A stretch of 64,000 bases of DNA from Anoplopoma fimbria (lineage: Eukaryota > Chordata > Actinopteri > Perciformes > Anoplopomatidae): NCBI RefSeq assembly GCF_027596085.1, contig NC_072449.1, positions 27,241,123 through 27,305,122 on the forward strand, given 5' to 3'. The notes beneath the pieces were generated by a model that was not told where the DNA came from, did no database searches, and saw only the letters and a list, made by a program, of their open reading frames with translations. Shown piece after piece: positions 50,741 to 64,000 of the stretch (position 1 is its first letter; every line of letters begins with the position of its first letter). Position numbers and translations under genes: made by a program.

Positions 50741-51280
50741 AAAATAAAAATAAAAAAAAAATAAAAAATAAGAATACAAATTAAAAAAATGTACAGTATA
50801 TCCACCAGGGGGGGGTTGGCTGGTCAGCATGATGACAGACTTCATTGCGTCTTTATTAGCATTGTTTTTCTTTTAATTGCATAAGTATAAGTTTGGTTTA
50901 TTGTTGTGTTCCAATGCTTATTTAAATTAAAGTCAAGTCCACAGTGTCCCACCGGCAGTAATCAAAGGTTTCAGCACCATGGACAGCGACCCCCCCTTTG
51001 GGTTTCTTGATAAACACACATCTTCAAAGTTTGGTTGGCAGTGTTGTTTTTAGACATAGTGTGTGCTTCATGACTTGCCAGCAAACAGTAAACTAGAGTA
51101 AGAGTTAACATGTTGTTTTGAACAGGAATTTGCTGTAAAAGTAAAATGTTTATTTTAGGCTACAATAAGCCACAAAATATAATAAAACGGTGGGCAGTTG
51201 GTTAGAAATAACTGGCCAAACTTTTCAAGAAAGTTGGCCATTGCAGTGCAGAATACTGGCTAAGAACGAAGCAGCTTCAT

Positions 51281-51352
51281 GGCTCGTTGGTCTAGGGGTA
51301 TGATTCTCGCTTTGGGTGCGAGAGGTCCCGGGTTCAAATCCCGGACGAGCCC
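51281..51352 (+). tRNA. tRNA-Pro (anticodon TGG)
   Basis: A 72-nt sequence folds as a complete cloverleaf. The acceptor stem pairs GGCTCGT with ACGAGCC (51345-51351). The anticodon stem CTCGC/GCGAG encloses the loop TTTGGGT, giving anticodon TGG at 51313-51315, so it reads proline codons. The T arm is CCCGGGTTCAAATCCCGG. A box A (TGGTCTAGGGGT) and box B (GGTTCAAATCC) are present, a TTTT terminator follows at 51356-51359, and CCA is not encoded, as expected of a nuclear gene. There is no intron. It matches the standard vertebrate tRNA-Pro sequence as I recall it. Confidence 0.98.
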
Positions 51353-51881
51353 AAGTTTTAGTCTTATACTATGACTCTTCAGCATAACAGATCCTAAGAA
51401 GGTAACAACTTTAAAATACATCACTCTTATGTGGGTTAACATATAGCCAACCTTTGCTTCTATCAACCGTATTGTTTAAGTTGATTTATAACATTCCTTC
51501 CATTCTTCAATTAGAGCAACATATATTTCAGCAGCGAGGGCAGCCGTAATAACACAATTGCTACAAAAAAAAAAATACAAAACATGGCTATCATTGGTCT
51601 TTACTGGTAGAACATCCAGTACAATGTTAAACATCTACCATATACAGGAATCAGCTCTGTACACATTCCCTTTATTGCACAAAATCCATAACCGTATTTA
51701 TGAAGCCTGTAAGGCTTCAACATTCTTTAAAGTGAATTCTTTGAAGTGTGACCATCTTTGCAAAACCCTGTAATTCATTAGACAACATCAATTAGCTTTT
51801 TGACTTACTCACAATGTAAAGTTGTCTGAGGGAAAACACTTTACTGTTAGCAGACTGTTGTGGAAGTCAGTTTTGTAGACA

Positions 51882-51950
51882 GACAGACGGATAGACAGAT
51901 GGATAGATGTACTCTATTAATCCAAAACCAGGAATTTATTGTATTAAAGC
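51882..51950 (-). mobile_element. LINE 3'-tail remnant with GATA/GACA repeat
   Basis: A short GACA/GATA-type repeat (about 51880-51908) is followed by TACTCTATTAATCCAAAACC and an AATTTATTG word. This resembles the reverse complement of a fish non-LTR retrotransposon 3' end (a word like GGATTAATAAAGTA followed by a tetramer tail). Only the end is visible. Apart from this, about 51360-53100 shows no supported gene. An open frame of 96 codons at 52784-53074 lacks recognisable similarity. Confidence 0.4.
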
Positions 51951-53699
51951 GAAAGGTTATCCACGGCAACGGTAAAAACTAAATAGATAATACTAATTAA
52001 ATAAAGCTACTTTTGGATGTCATCAATACAGTAAAATGTTAAGGGAAATTTAATCATGATCATGAAATGACAAAATGAACACAAACATTAAATCATGGCT
52101 GAAATCCACAATATTAATAAAAATAGCCTAATGCTATTCCCAAAAGGCTCATTGAGGACACAGCATAGTGATGATCTGTGACCGATCACATTTGTAGACA
52201 CTTAAGATTTAATAATGATAATACTGATGACCAAATTGACAGGTGAGGTGTTAGTGATGTACCAGCAAAGCTAAAGGACATATTAGATCACATATTTTGA
52301 TAGATGTTAGTATCACCCTTTTTGGATAACACATGTGCATTGTCTCTTTTACCTTCATCTCCCATTGGGAACAACGCAGAATAAACATGGCACTTTAATT
52401 ATATGCCCAGGCACCCAGAAACAAAACGTTTCAAACTAAATGGGATCTGCCCCACGTGGTTTTCAGTTTGCCAGATAGTTTGAGGCAATTTAGTTAAACT
52501 ATATTTAATTTAGGAGTATGCGCCACAATATTAAAGCTACTGTGAATATTTTGGCGGTCCCTGTGGACAAAAGTGGAAGTGTTTCTGAGCAACAGAGTAC
52601 CTTTGGAAAACCTCTAATTTTACTGCAGCAGGGGTCTTAAAGTCTGCACTACTCAGCACTAGTTCGGGTTCTCCCGTGCCTCCCTTCCTTCCAGTAAGCC
52701 TTCAGAAACATCCCTGCATAACCTTCATCCGACCACATACTGTAGAGTCTGATTGCAGCCGCAGCAGGGCGTTGCCGTAGAGCATGACCGAAACTCCCAA
52801 AGCTTTGATTGGCTCGGGGGAGTTTAATAATGCCCACTTTTACTTCTTCTCTACTTTCTTACTGCACAGCTGGTTCTGGCTGTTAATTATTACCACTCTG
52901 TTCACTCCGCGCCGATGGCAGACTACTTTGCCAGGAGAAGAGCAGACGGGAGCGGCAGGGAGTGAGGCGGAGGGAAGCAGGGTGCGCCAGCTAGCTAACC
53001 CTAATTCTTGTCTCATTTGTGGTGTGATAAACTGTACATCAGTGCATCCATGTACGGTACGTACTTCATTGTAAAGACATATAAAAAAAAAAAAGAGGGA
53101 CCACTACAGCCAATAAGGACCATTGCACCATATGACCCCTTCCAAAATTCAGTTGTATCTACCACAGTCCAAGTGATTGCAAAGGTGCTCTGCAAAGACA
53201 CCTTCTGAGGTTGAATCCAGGTGAGTTGACTTCTTTGAATGCTTACATAAATGATAAAAGCATAACACACAAATATTATACATAAGACTAAATAGCCATT
53301 ACGGTGAATCAAATCTGTCACAAAATGTGTCACATTTTATTCTTGTGCACATTAATGCATGCACTGTAAGTCCCTCTATCTCATCAGTAACATATGAATT
53401 TGTATCTGCCAACTTTACCAGCTTTGGGAGGAAAGAGCAACAAGAGATGATCCCTCACCTTCCTGCCTCTTAAATGCAAGCACCTGTGCATCCTACATGA
53501 AAAGGGGTGATCAGAGGTGTAACTACAGAAAACCTGCCCAGCAAAGAAGCAAATGAAAACAAATAAGGAATCACCAAGTCAAAAATCCAATTGTGTTCTC
53601 TCACATGTGAACAAGGCAAGCACTGACTCGCTGCCATGATACAGACAATGCTCACAATAATGCAGAGCTAAACACAACCACACAACTTGTTATTGCTGA

Positions 53700-56660
53700 A
53701 GTGCTTGCCACCATGCCTATAGAGCCAACCGACCATTCAAGGCAAATTTCAAGTCAGCCAAAAGCACTACACAAACAATGATTGAACCACAACAGTGTCA
53801 CCATCATAGCAGTGGACTATCAATATTGCTTCAGTGCCAAATCAAAAAGCAGCTGCGCTGAAGCTGCCAAATTGAGACGACGGCGGAAACTATCAAAGAA
53901 AATAAAGGCTCAGCCAAGAGATGATGGTTAGAGTTCCCAGCAAACAGCTGAATAAACTTTTATCACTATGCAAGAGTTCACAGCAGCAAGGTTCAGCAGC
54001 AAATTCCTCAACCCAACATAGCAGACGATTACATCAATAGGATCACTTGCATACAAAAAGCAGAAGTGAAAGCAGCCACATCACAGGTTCCAGTAGTTGA
54101 AGGGATACCTACAGGTTTTCCCTACCTCAAGATTATGCTGTTAAGCCTAAGAAAAAAGAGTCAAAGCAGAGTCAAAGCAATTATAGTGGCCCAGGAACAC
54201 CAGTTTTTTCTAAAAGGTGAAATTTCTTTGGAGCAAGTTTGAAACCAATACAATGTCAAGAGGATACAGGAAAAGTCACTGCAAAAGAAGATAGCATCAT
54301 GAATGGGAAGAATGGTGAGGTTGGTGTTGATTTTGGAGTCACTGATGCACAGTGCATAGAAACAGTGAAACATGCAAGTCAGTCCTGTTCCTGAAACATT
54401 GCAAGAAAAAACCTCTGGATCTGTATACACCATTCAGGCCCAAAATACAAGTGGACCATATGAATGGGAAAATGGTGAGGTTGGTGTTGAGACAGTCAAG
54501 GGCTAGGCCACGGTTTGCACAGTGAAGATACTGAGTCTGGAGCTCACCATGGTGCAAGAGGGTTGAAGGGACAGGTTGTTACAACCCTGATTCAAGGAAA
54601 CAACATGAAGGAAGGAAATGAAGGCACACCCCAAAAGCCACATTCCCTGAGACGTTGTGCAAGGGAAACTCTAAATTACCCTTTATAAAGCCTTTACCAA
54701 GTGCAAAAAGCACACCTTTCAGGGAATGGCAACACACTTACTGGAACAATAGACTGCTTTGACGTTGTATCTCTTAAGATTTGAACTTGCAGTTGAGTCT
54801 GAGGGTCACAAGGCAAGAAAACTAACCCGTTGATATTGAAGGGGAAAAACCCATTCAGATCAGCATCATTGTCCTTGGAGAGAATTTAAAAAATGTGGGT
54901 TCTAGTGCAGGATGTTCTGCTGTTTTAACGTTGTATTGCTTCTTACTAAGAACTTGACATCCAGCAACAACATCACCAAGCTTCCTTGGATAGAAAAATC
55001 CCTTCTTACTAGACCTAGTCGGGAATCTACCAGAGTTTACAGACGGGGTAAATGGGATGGATGGGGAAGACTCTCGGTAATAAGCCCTTTGGGAGTGCAA
55101 CAACTGTGGAAGCATCTTACCCTTGAACTCCACATGAGGCTTGTCACCAAAGACAGCGTTATGCATGGACAGCAGCCTCATCCATGTTTACAACATTCTG
55201 CTGATTTAGATAGGTGGCAAGATCCTCAAATATTGTCTCTCGGCTCTCCTTACAACTCTGTCTGTACACCTCTGGGACTATCTCACACAACAGCAAGATG
55301 GTGCTCTTACCCGTCTGGTAGTCTGCACTCGGCTGTCAAGTCAAGAAGGAATGGACCTCCTGTGCCTTTCCAACTAACTCACACTGCAACATAAGGGTCC
55401 ACACAGCGGTAGGCCAGCCCAATGTGGCAGCTACACTCTCAAAATGAGGGAAATATTTCTCATGATCTTCCTCAACAAAAAGGGAGAACCGTTTTAATGT
55501 GCCAGCCCACATCAAAACCTGCACGAGAACGGTGAGAAGGAGGTTGACCGGACATCTTAGCAAGTTCCAGTTCTTTAAGTCCAAGGTCATGCTCTAACAA
55601 CATGCTCTGCTCTTCAAGTAACGGTGACAGTGAGGAGTTGCCCCAAAATGTTTTCCTTCAATTCCAACTCCCCGAACTTTAGTTCCATTGCAGCATCAGG
55701 GAGTACTGAGAGTGCAGAAATAGAGATTTTTCAGCTTCAGCCTTAAGAACTCCATTTTCAATGAAGACAGCTTCAAGGCCTTCCTTACATCGTTGCTCAC
55801 TACTGGTAATCTCAAAGTCATAGTGGGAAACAAGTTTGAACAGTTGATCCTAAGTAAACAACAAAGGATTTTTTGCTGCCATTTCTTAAAAAGGACAAGT
55901 CTGAAATAGTCTACTCAAGAGCCCACCAGAAAAACAGGAAGTATCACAAAGACAGCAATTTACCTTTCTAGTGCAGCAGCACCACCTTCTGCTCACACAG
56001 GTATACAAAAAAAAGTCTGTTCTAAGGCAGCAAACTGTTACACTCAAATAAGAGGCATAAAGTATATGAACTCACAAATTAGCCAGTAAAAGTAACCAAC
56101 ATAAAACAGACATAGCCAAAGAGATTCCACCCTCAAAAAGCACTAGTGAAAGGGTAGCACACATAAGATTGCTTTAACACAACGCAAGACCAATAACACA
56201 AAAATGGTACTTGCAAACAACCCTAACCACTTCCCCAACACAGGGAAGATAAGCCATCCAACAACTGAAGCCTACTGCCACTAAACATCACGCCCAATAA
56301 CTAAATCCCCTCTCCTTCCACCAACCAGCAGAGTGAAGGCAGCTGAATGCCACACTAAGCCAAATGTCTTGTAAACTGAGAAACCCTGGTTCCTACCTAC
56401 CACAGAAGCCAAACTTTTCATTTATCAAATAAACAAAACAAGAAGCAAACAGAGTGATTTGGAGAGACTCTGCTCAGCTGGCAGGGAGAGTGGCTAAAAG
56501 AGGCTGCTGCTTGGGAGGGGGGGGCTTTTGAAATCAGGTGCTCAGAGAAGGTGCAACACATCAACTCATAGGGCTAGTAGACAGGACTCCACCCGTGGTT
56601 CACCTGCTGTCCAACTGAACCGAGAGCAGTTTTGCCACCAAATGTCCAAAAGTGGTGGGT
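53700..56660 (-). mobile_element. Decayed Ty3/Gypsy-like LTR retrotransposon: gag region only
   Basis: Minus-strand frames carry pieces of a gag polyprotein. A start near 55882 opens a short N-terminal piece that is broken by a stop about ten codons in. A capsid-like segment at about 55340-55590 contains EDHEKYFPHFE followed by a Trp-Pro and a Leu-Val-Gly-Lys-Ala-Gln-Glu string typical of Ty3/Gypsy gag in fish. A segment at about 54855-55181 looks like a zinc-knuckle region that has lost some of its cysteines. About 56640 on the minus strand reads TTTGGTGGCAAAAC, the kind of sequence that follows the 5' LTR in such elements. I found no protease, reverse transcriptase or integrase and could not define LTRs. 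The gag is interrupted by stops and frameshifts, so it is not functional. The outer bounds are approximate. Confidence 0.6.
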
Positions 56661-57740
56661 TACAGATTACACCTCAAGCTATTTTATAGTATAGTCAATG
56701 TTCAATATAAATTGGATGTTTCTTGTTAAGTCTATTTTATACACAATCTCTAGCCTAGAAAATAAGTGCAAATTGTTTTGCATGTTCATTTATTGGCGTA
56801 CCAGTCTGAATACCATTGTTTAAGGAATCAGGAAGTTCTACAGGTTTAGTGAATGCCCAAACCACCTGTGTGAACCTATTTGGTTCACCAGAGCAAGACT
56901 TGCAGCTTTGATAGCACTGAGAGAGACAGAGGAGGGAGAATATTCTCATCCATGATAGAAGACACTGGAAGGCTGTTATATTAATGACTGCCATTTAGTA
57001 AAGTTTCTCAGTTCCTTCAAAAGACTTGCTTTCTAAGAAAGTTAGAAATGTAGTGTAAAAAAACAGAAACCCAGTCATTCAAAAATATATTTTCTGAATA
57101 GTTTATTGCAGACAAAGATTTGCATTGTAATATCAACTGGATTACAAACCATCAAGGGAGTAAGAGGCATTACCACTTAGAAAACACACCATCTTCAATG
57201 GCAATTCTGTCAGTTGCTAAGATACAAGGCAAGGGCAATGCATTTCTGTGGGCTTTACTAAAGAGTAAATTAACTTTGTATACAAAAAGAGTTTGCTTGA
57301 ATTAGGAGGAAAAATGTTCAGTAGATTGTTTTGTGTGACACTGACAGAAAAGGTAACAGGGTGGTGATGTAATTAACTTTGTAGTAGTTGTTAAAGAGCT
57401 GAGTTTTAATGTCGTTTTGGATAAAATAACTACCTGGACCATTGAAACCTTGAATGTCTTCAATAAAAGGTACATGTGTAGCAATGCTGACTACAGACGG
57501 GTCACCAGTGATACTTTTAGTTTTGTTCCCCCTCTTTTAAAAAGAAAGCAAACTTCCAGAGAGATAGACCTGCAGATAACTGAAATACATGAAAAAAAAA
57601 GGTTGATTTTTGAGATATGGGCAACAACTCAACCACTCTGCATTCAATTAGGTCATATTCCTCAGGGAAACTGCACGGGAGCGGACTTGATGCACACTGG
57701 ATCAGCGGCCTGTGTGTCTGAGTGTGTTCCTGGGGGCGGA
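56661..57740 (-). other. psmd8 3' UTR and downstream DNA
   Basis: No gene is supported here. The psmd8 3' UTR must run leftward from 57740. On the minus strand an AATAAA (TTTATT at 57102-57107 on the + strand) is a reasonable polyadenylation signal about 630 nt after the stop. The distal part may include the retrotransposon's left-over LTR, which I could not delimit. Confidence 0.45.
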
Positions 57741-61808
<4,068 letters not shown>

Positions 61809-61925
61809 GGTGATTCTGCAAAATATACGACACCGGCCACCGTAATACGTTAAATAACTGTCGTAAAGCAGAGCGCTCTCGTTGCCATGGGCTGCTGTTC
61901 CTTGGCGAGCAGGGAGGAAATCAAG
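61809..61925. promoter_or_regulatory. Shared head-to-head promoter of psmd8 and nup88
   Basis: Only 117 bp separate the psmd8 start codon (minus strand, 61808) from the nup88 start chosen here (plus strand, 61926). Both 5' UTRs and core promoters must overlap this interval or reach into the opposite gene. It has several CpGs and no obvious TATA box, as expected for a bidirectional housekeeping promoter. The transcription start sites cannot be placed from sequence alone. Confidence 0.75.
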
Positions 61926-64000
61926 ATGGCGGCTTTCGGCACAGAGCGCTGGCTGAGCGACCTACCAAACCACTCTATATTCCAGAAAATACGCCAGAAG
62001 TTGGATTTGGAACCCAACACAAATGAAAGAGGGGTCGCTAAGAACCTCACCTTTTGTTTAGGGGGGGATTTATTCGTGTGGGATGACACAGACCGCGTGT
62101 TTTACACCACCAACTTGCGGCATCTAAACACGGATGAGAGTCCCGGTAGCGGGAACTACCAAACCTTGCTGTGCATCAACCCTCCGCTCTTCGAGCTGTG
62201 CCAGGTGTTGCTCAGCCCGACCCAGCACCACGTCGCCCTGGTCGGGCTGCGGGGTGCCTCGGTGCTGGAGCTTCCTCAGCGGTGGGGCAAGAGGTCCGAG
62301 TTCGAGGGCGGACGGAGAGAAATCAACTGCAAAACCATCCCGGTGGCGGAGCGCTTCTTCACCAGCTCCCCGTCTGTGAGTCTGCGGCAGGCGGCTTGGT
62401 ACCCCAGCGAGACCGATGAGCCCCATTTGGTGCTGCTCACATCCGACAACACCATCAGGTTTTACGGCATGAAGTCGCCCCAGACGCCGGCCAAAGTCCT
62501 GTCAGTGTCGCAGTCGGAAGATGACACCAGCGGCCATCCTCAGGTCCGCTCCTACGCAGCATCTTTAGGCGAGATAGCGGTGGCGTTTGACTTCGGGCCG
62601 ATTTCCTCCCCACTTCGGCAGCTGGCTGCACAGGGCTCCAAAGAGCAGCTGGTGTACCCTCTGTACATCCTCTACGAAAACGGGGAGACCTATGTGAGCT
62701 ACACCAGCCAGGCAAAGGGTGTGAGTCTAACCAAACCCGTTGGACCCCTCCCAATGTATCCTGCAGCAGAGGATAACTATGGGTATGATGCCTGTGCCAT
62801 TCTCTGTCTGCCATGCGTACCCAGCATCCTGGTCATCGCCACAGAAACGGGCACGCTGTATCACTGTGTGGTGCTGGAGTCCGAAGAAGAGGAAGAGTCC
62901 GGGGCAGTGGAAAAGTGGATCCGAGGCACAGACGCAGTGCCGGCTCTCTATGTGTTTGAGTGCGTTGAGCTGGAGCTCACCCTCAAAGTAGCCACAGGAG
63001 AGGACGAGGAACCTCAAGAGTTTGATTTCACCTGCCCGATCAGACTGCACAGAGACCCCCTTTGCCAGCAGAGGTATCACTGCACCCACGAAGCAGGAGT
63101 GCACAGTGTGGGGCTAATCTGGGTCAACAAGCTGCAGAACTTCCTCCAGTCCGGTGAGGAGGATAAGGACAATCTCCAGGAGCTGGCTGCTGAGAAGCGC
63201 TGTATTGTAGAGCACATTCTTTGTACCAGACCACTCCAATCTAGTCAGTCAGCTCCGGTTCGTGGCTTTGTGATTGTGTCCGACCTCTCCTTGGGCGCCA
63301 CCATGATCTGCATCACCAGCACCTACGAGTGCATCCTGTTGCCCCTGCTGAGCTCCATTCGCCCTCCCTCCCCTCCCCTGCTCTGTACGCATCCAGGTCC
63401 AGGCTCTGGTAGCTCCCCTCTGCGCGGGCTGGCCAACGACTCTTTTGAGCAGCACATCCGCAACATCCTGGCACGCAGCTCCACCAATCCTCTCGTACTG
63501 AAGGCTGGGGACAAGGACTCGTCGCCGCCACCTCCAGAGTGTCTGCAGCTCCTCAGCAGAGCCACACAGGTCTTCCGTGAGGAGTACATTCTCAAGCAGG
63601 ACATGGCCCGGGAAGAGATGCAGAGAAGGGTTAAACTCCTGACAGGCCAGAAGAACAAGCAGCTGGAAGAGCTGACTCTGTGCAGGGAGGAGAGGAAGAG
63701 TCTGAGAGAGGCAGCTGAGAGGCTGGCTGACAAGTACGAAGATGCAAAGTATCGCCAGGAAACCATTATGAACGGGGTTAAAAAAGTGCTGGGCAGCCTG
63801 CAAAGCCGACTACCCATACTGTCAAACAGTGAAAAGGATATGAAGAAGGAGCTGCAGACCATTGTCGACCAACTGAAACACCTTGACAACTGCATCAAAC
63901 AGGTGAACATGAAGATGGATTACCAGAAGACACAAGTGGACAAGGATGTGCCTTCAGCCAGGACAACGGTCTCACTCAATGCCCAGCAGAAGAAGGTTGT
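61926..64000 (+). CDS. nup88: Nucleoporin Nup88, intronless over the 691 codons present; 3' end outside window
   Basis: Component of the cytoplasmic face of the nuclear pore; with Nup214 it anchors the export machinery. One open frame runs without a stop from ATG 61926 to the window edge (691 codons plus two bases). It begins [20 protein letters not shown] and contains the family blocks [75 protein letters not shown] and CITSTYECI of the N-terminal beta-propeller (to about residue 490), then a long coiled coil ([19 protein letters not shown] onwards, about 540-690). Human NUP88 is 741 aa, so about 35-40 residues should follow. The human gene has many exons; none of those introns is present here. 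The ATG at 61926 (AAGATGGCGGC) aligns with the mammalian start. An in-frame ATG 39 bases upstream (61887) would add [13 protein letters not shown]. Confidence 0.96.
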   Translation, partial: MAAFGTERWLSDLPNHSIFQKIRQKLDLEPNTNERGVAKNLTFCLGGDLFVWDDTDRVFYTTNLRHLNTDESPGSGNYQTLLCINPPLFELCQVLLSPTQHHVALVGLRGASVLELPQRWGKRSEFEGGRREINCKTIPVAERFFTSSPSVSLRQAAWYPSETDEPHLVLLTSDNTIRFYGMKSPQTPAKVLSVSQSEDDTSGHPQVRSYAASLGEIAVAFDFGPISSPLRQLAAQGSKEQLVYPLYILYENGETYVSYTSQAKGVSLTKPVGPLPMYPAAEDNYGYDACAILCLPCVPSILVIATETGTLYHCVVLESEEEEESGAVEKWIRGTDAVPALYVFECVELELTLKVATGEDEEPQEFDFTCPIRLHRDPLCQQRYHCTHEAGVHSVGLIWVNKLQNFLQSGEEDKDNLQELAAEKRCIVEHILCTRPLQSSQSAPVRGFVIVSDLSLGATMICITSTYECILLPLLSSIRPPSPPLLCTHPGPGSGSSPLRGLANDSFEQHIRNILARSSTNPLVLKAGDKDSSPPPPECLQLLSRATQVFREEYILKQDMAREEMQRRVKLLTGQKNKQLEELTLCREERKSLREAAERLADKYEDAKYRQETIMNGVKKVLGSLQSRLPILSNSEKDMKKELQTIVDQLKHLDNCIKQVNMKMDYQKTQVDKDVPSARTTVSLNAQQKKV

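Noticed and set aside
52784..53074. 96-codon open frame with a hydrophobic stretch, just after a CCAAT-like ATTGGCTC
   Set aside because: No recognisable family, no clear splice partner, and it runs into AT-rich repeat DNA. It may be a chance frame or an unannotated 5' exon, but nothing supports either.
63249..63910. Minus-strand open frames of 184 and 195 codons
   Set aside because: Antisense shadows of the nup88 frame; the plus-strand protein is clearly conserved.

Overview
This window is vertebrate nuclear DNA, almost certainly from a teleost fish. It holds split genes with GT-AG introns, six recognisable vertebrate protein genes, one canonical eukaryotic tRNA gene, fish-type SINE and LINE tails, a decayed Ty3/Gypsy-like gag region, and many micro- and minisatellites. 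Nothing bacterial or plasmid-like is present. All gene names come from protein families recalled from knowledge; no search was run.

Layout. (1) 1294-16031 (+): the 3' fourteen exons of aplp2, an amyloid-precursor family gene with a Kunitz inhibitor exon. Its 5' exons lie before the window. (2) 20266-32004 (+): complete st14 (matriptase), 19 exons with TM, SEA, 2 CUB, 4 LDLR-A and trypsin domains. (3) 34023-41989 (+): dhx34, an RNA helicase of nonsense-mediated decay, 16 exons. A one-base frameshift interrupts the first exon just before the Walker A motif. (4) 45660-49701 (-): spred3, EVH1 plus Sprouty domain, with only 11 coding bases in its first exon. (5) 51281-51352 (+): tRNA-Pro(TGG). (6) about 53.7-56.66 kb (-): relics of a Ty3/Gypsy-like gag region. 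(7) 57741-61808 (-): psmd8 (Rpn12), 7 exons. (8) 61926 to the window edge (+): nup88, open for 691 codons without an intron and head-to-head with psmd8 across 117 bp.

The genes do not form a pathway. aplp2 and st14 act at the cell surface, dhx34 in mRNA surveillance, spred3 in Ras/ERK damping, psmd8 in the proteasome and nup88 at the nuclear pore. aplp2-st14 are neighbours on human 11q24, spred3-psmd8 lie close together on human 19q13, dhx34 is also on 19q13, and NUP88 is on 17p13, so the window joins segments that are separate in human.

No new molecular system was found. The observations most worth checking are the intronless nup88, the dhx34 frameshift, a 36-nt aplp2 cassette exon matching the known mammalian cassette in length and position, a tail shared between a SINE and two longer intronic repeats, and a 23-bp minisatellite filling much of psmd8 intron 1.
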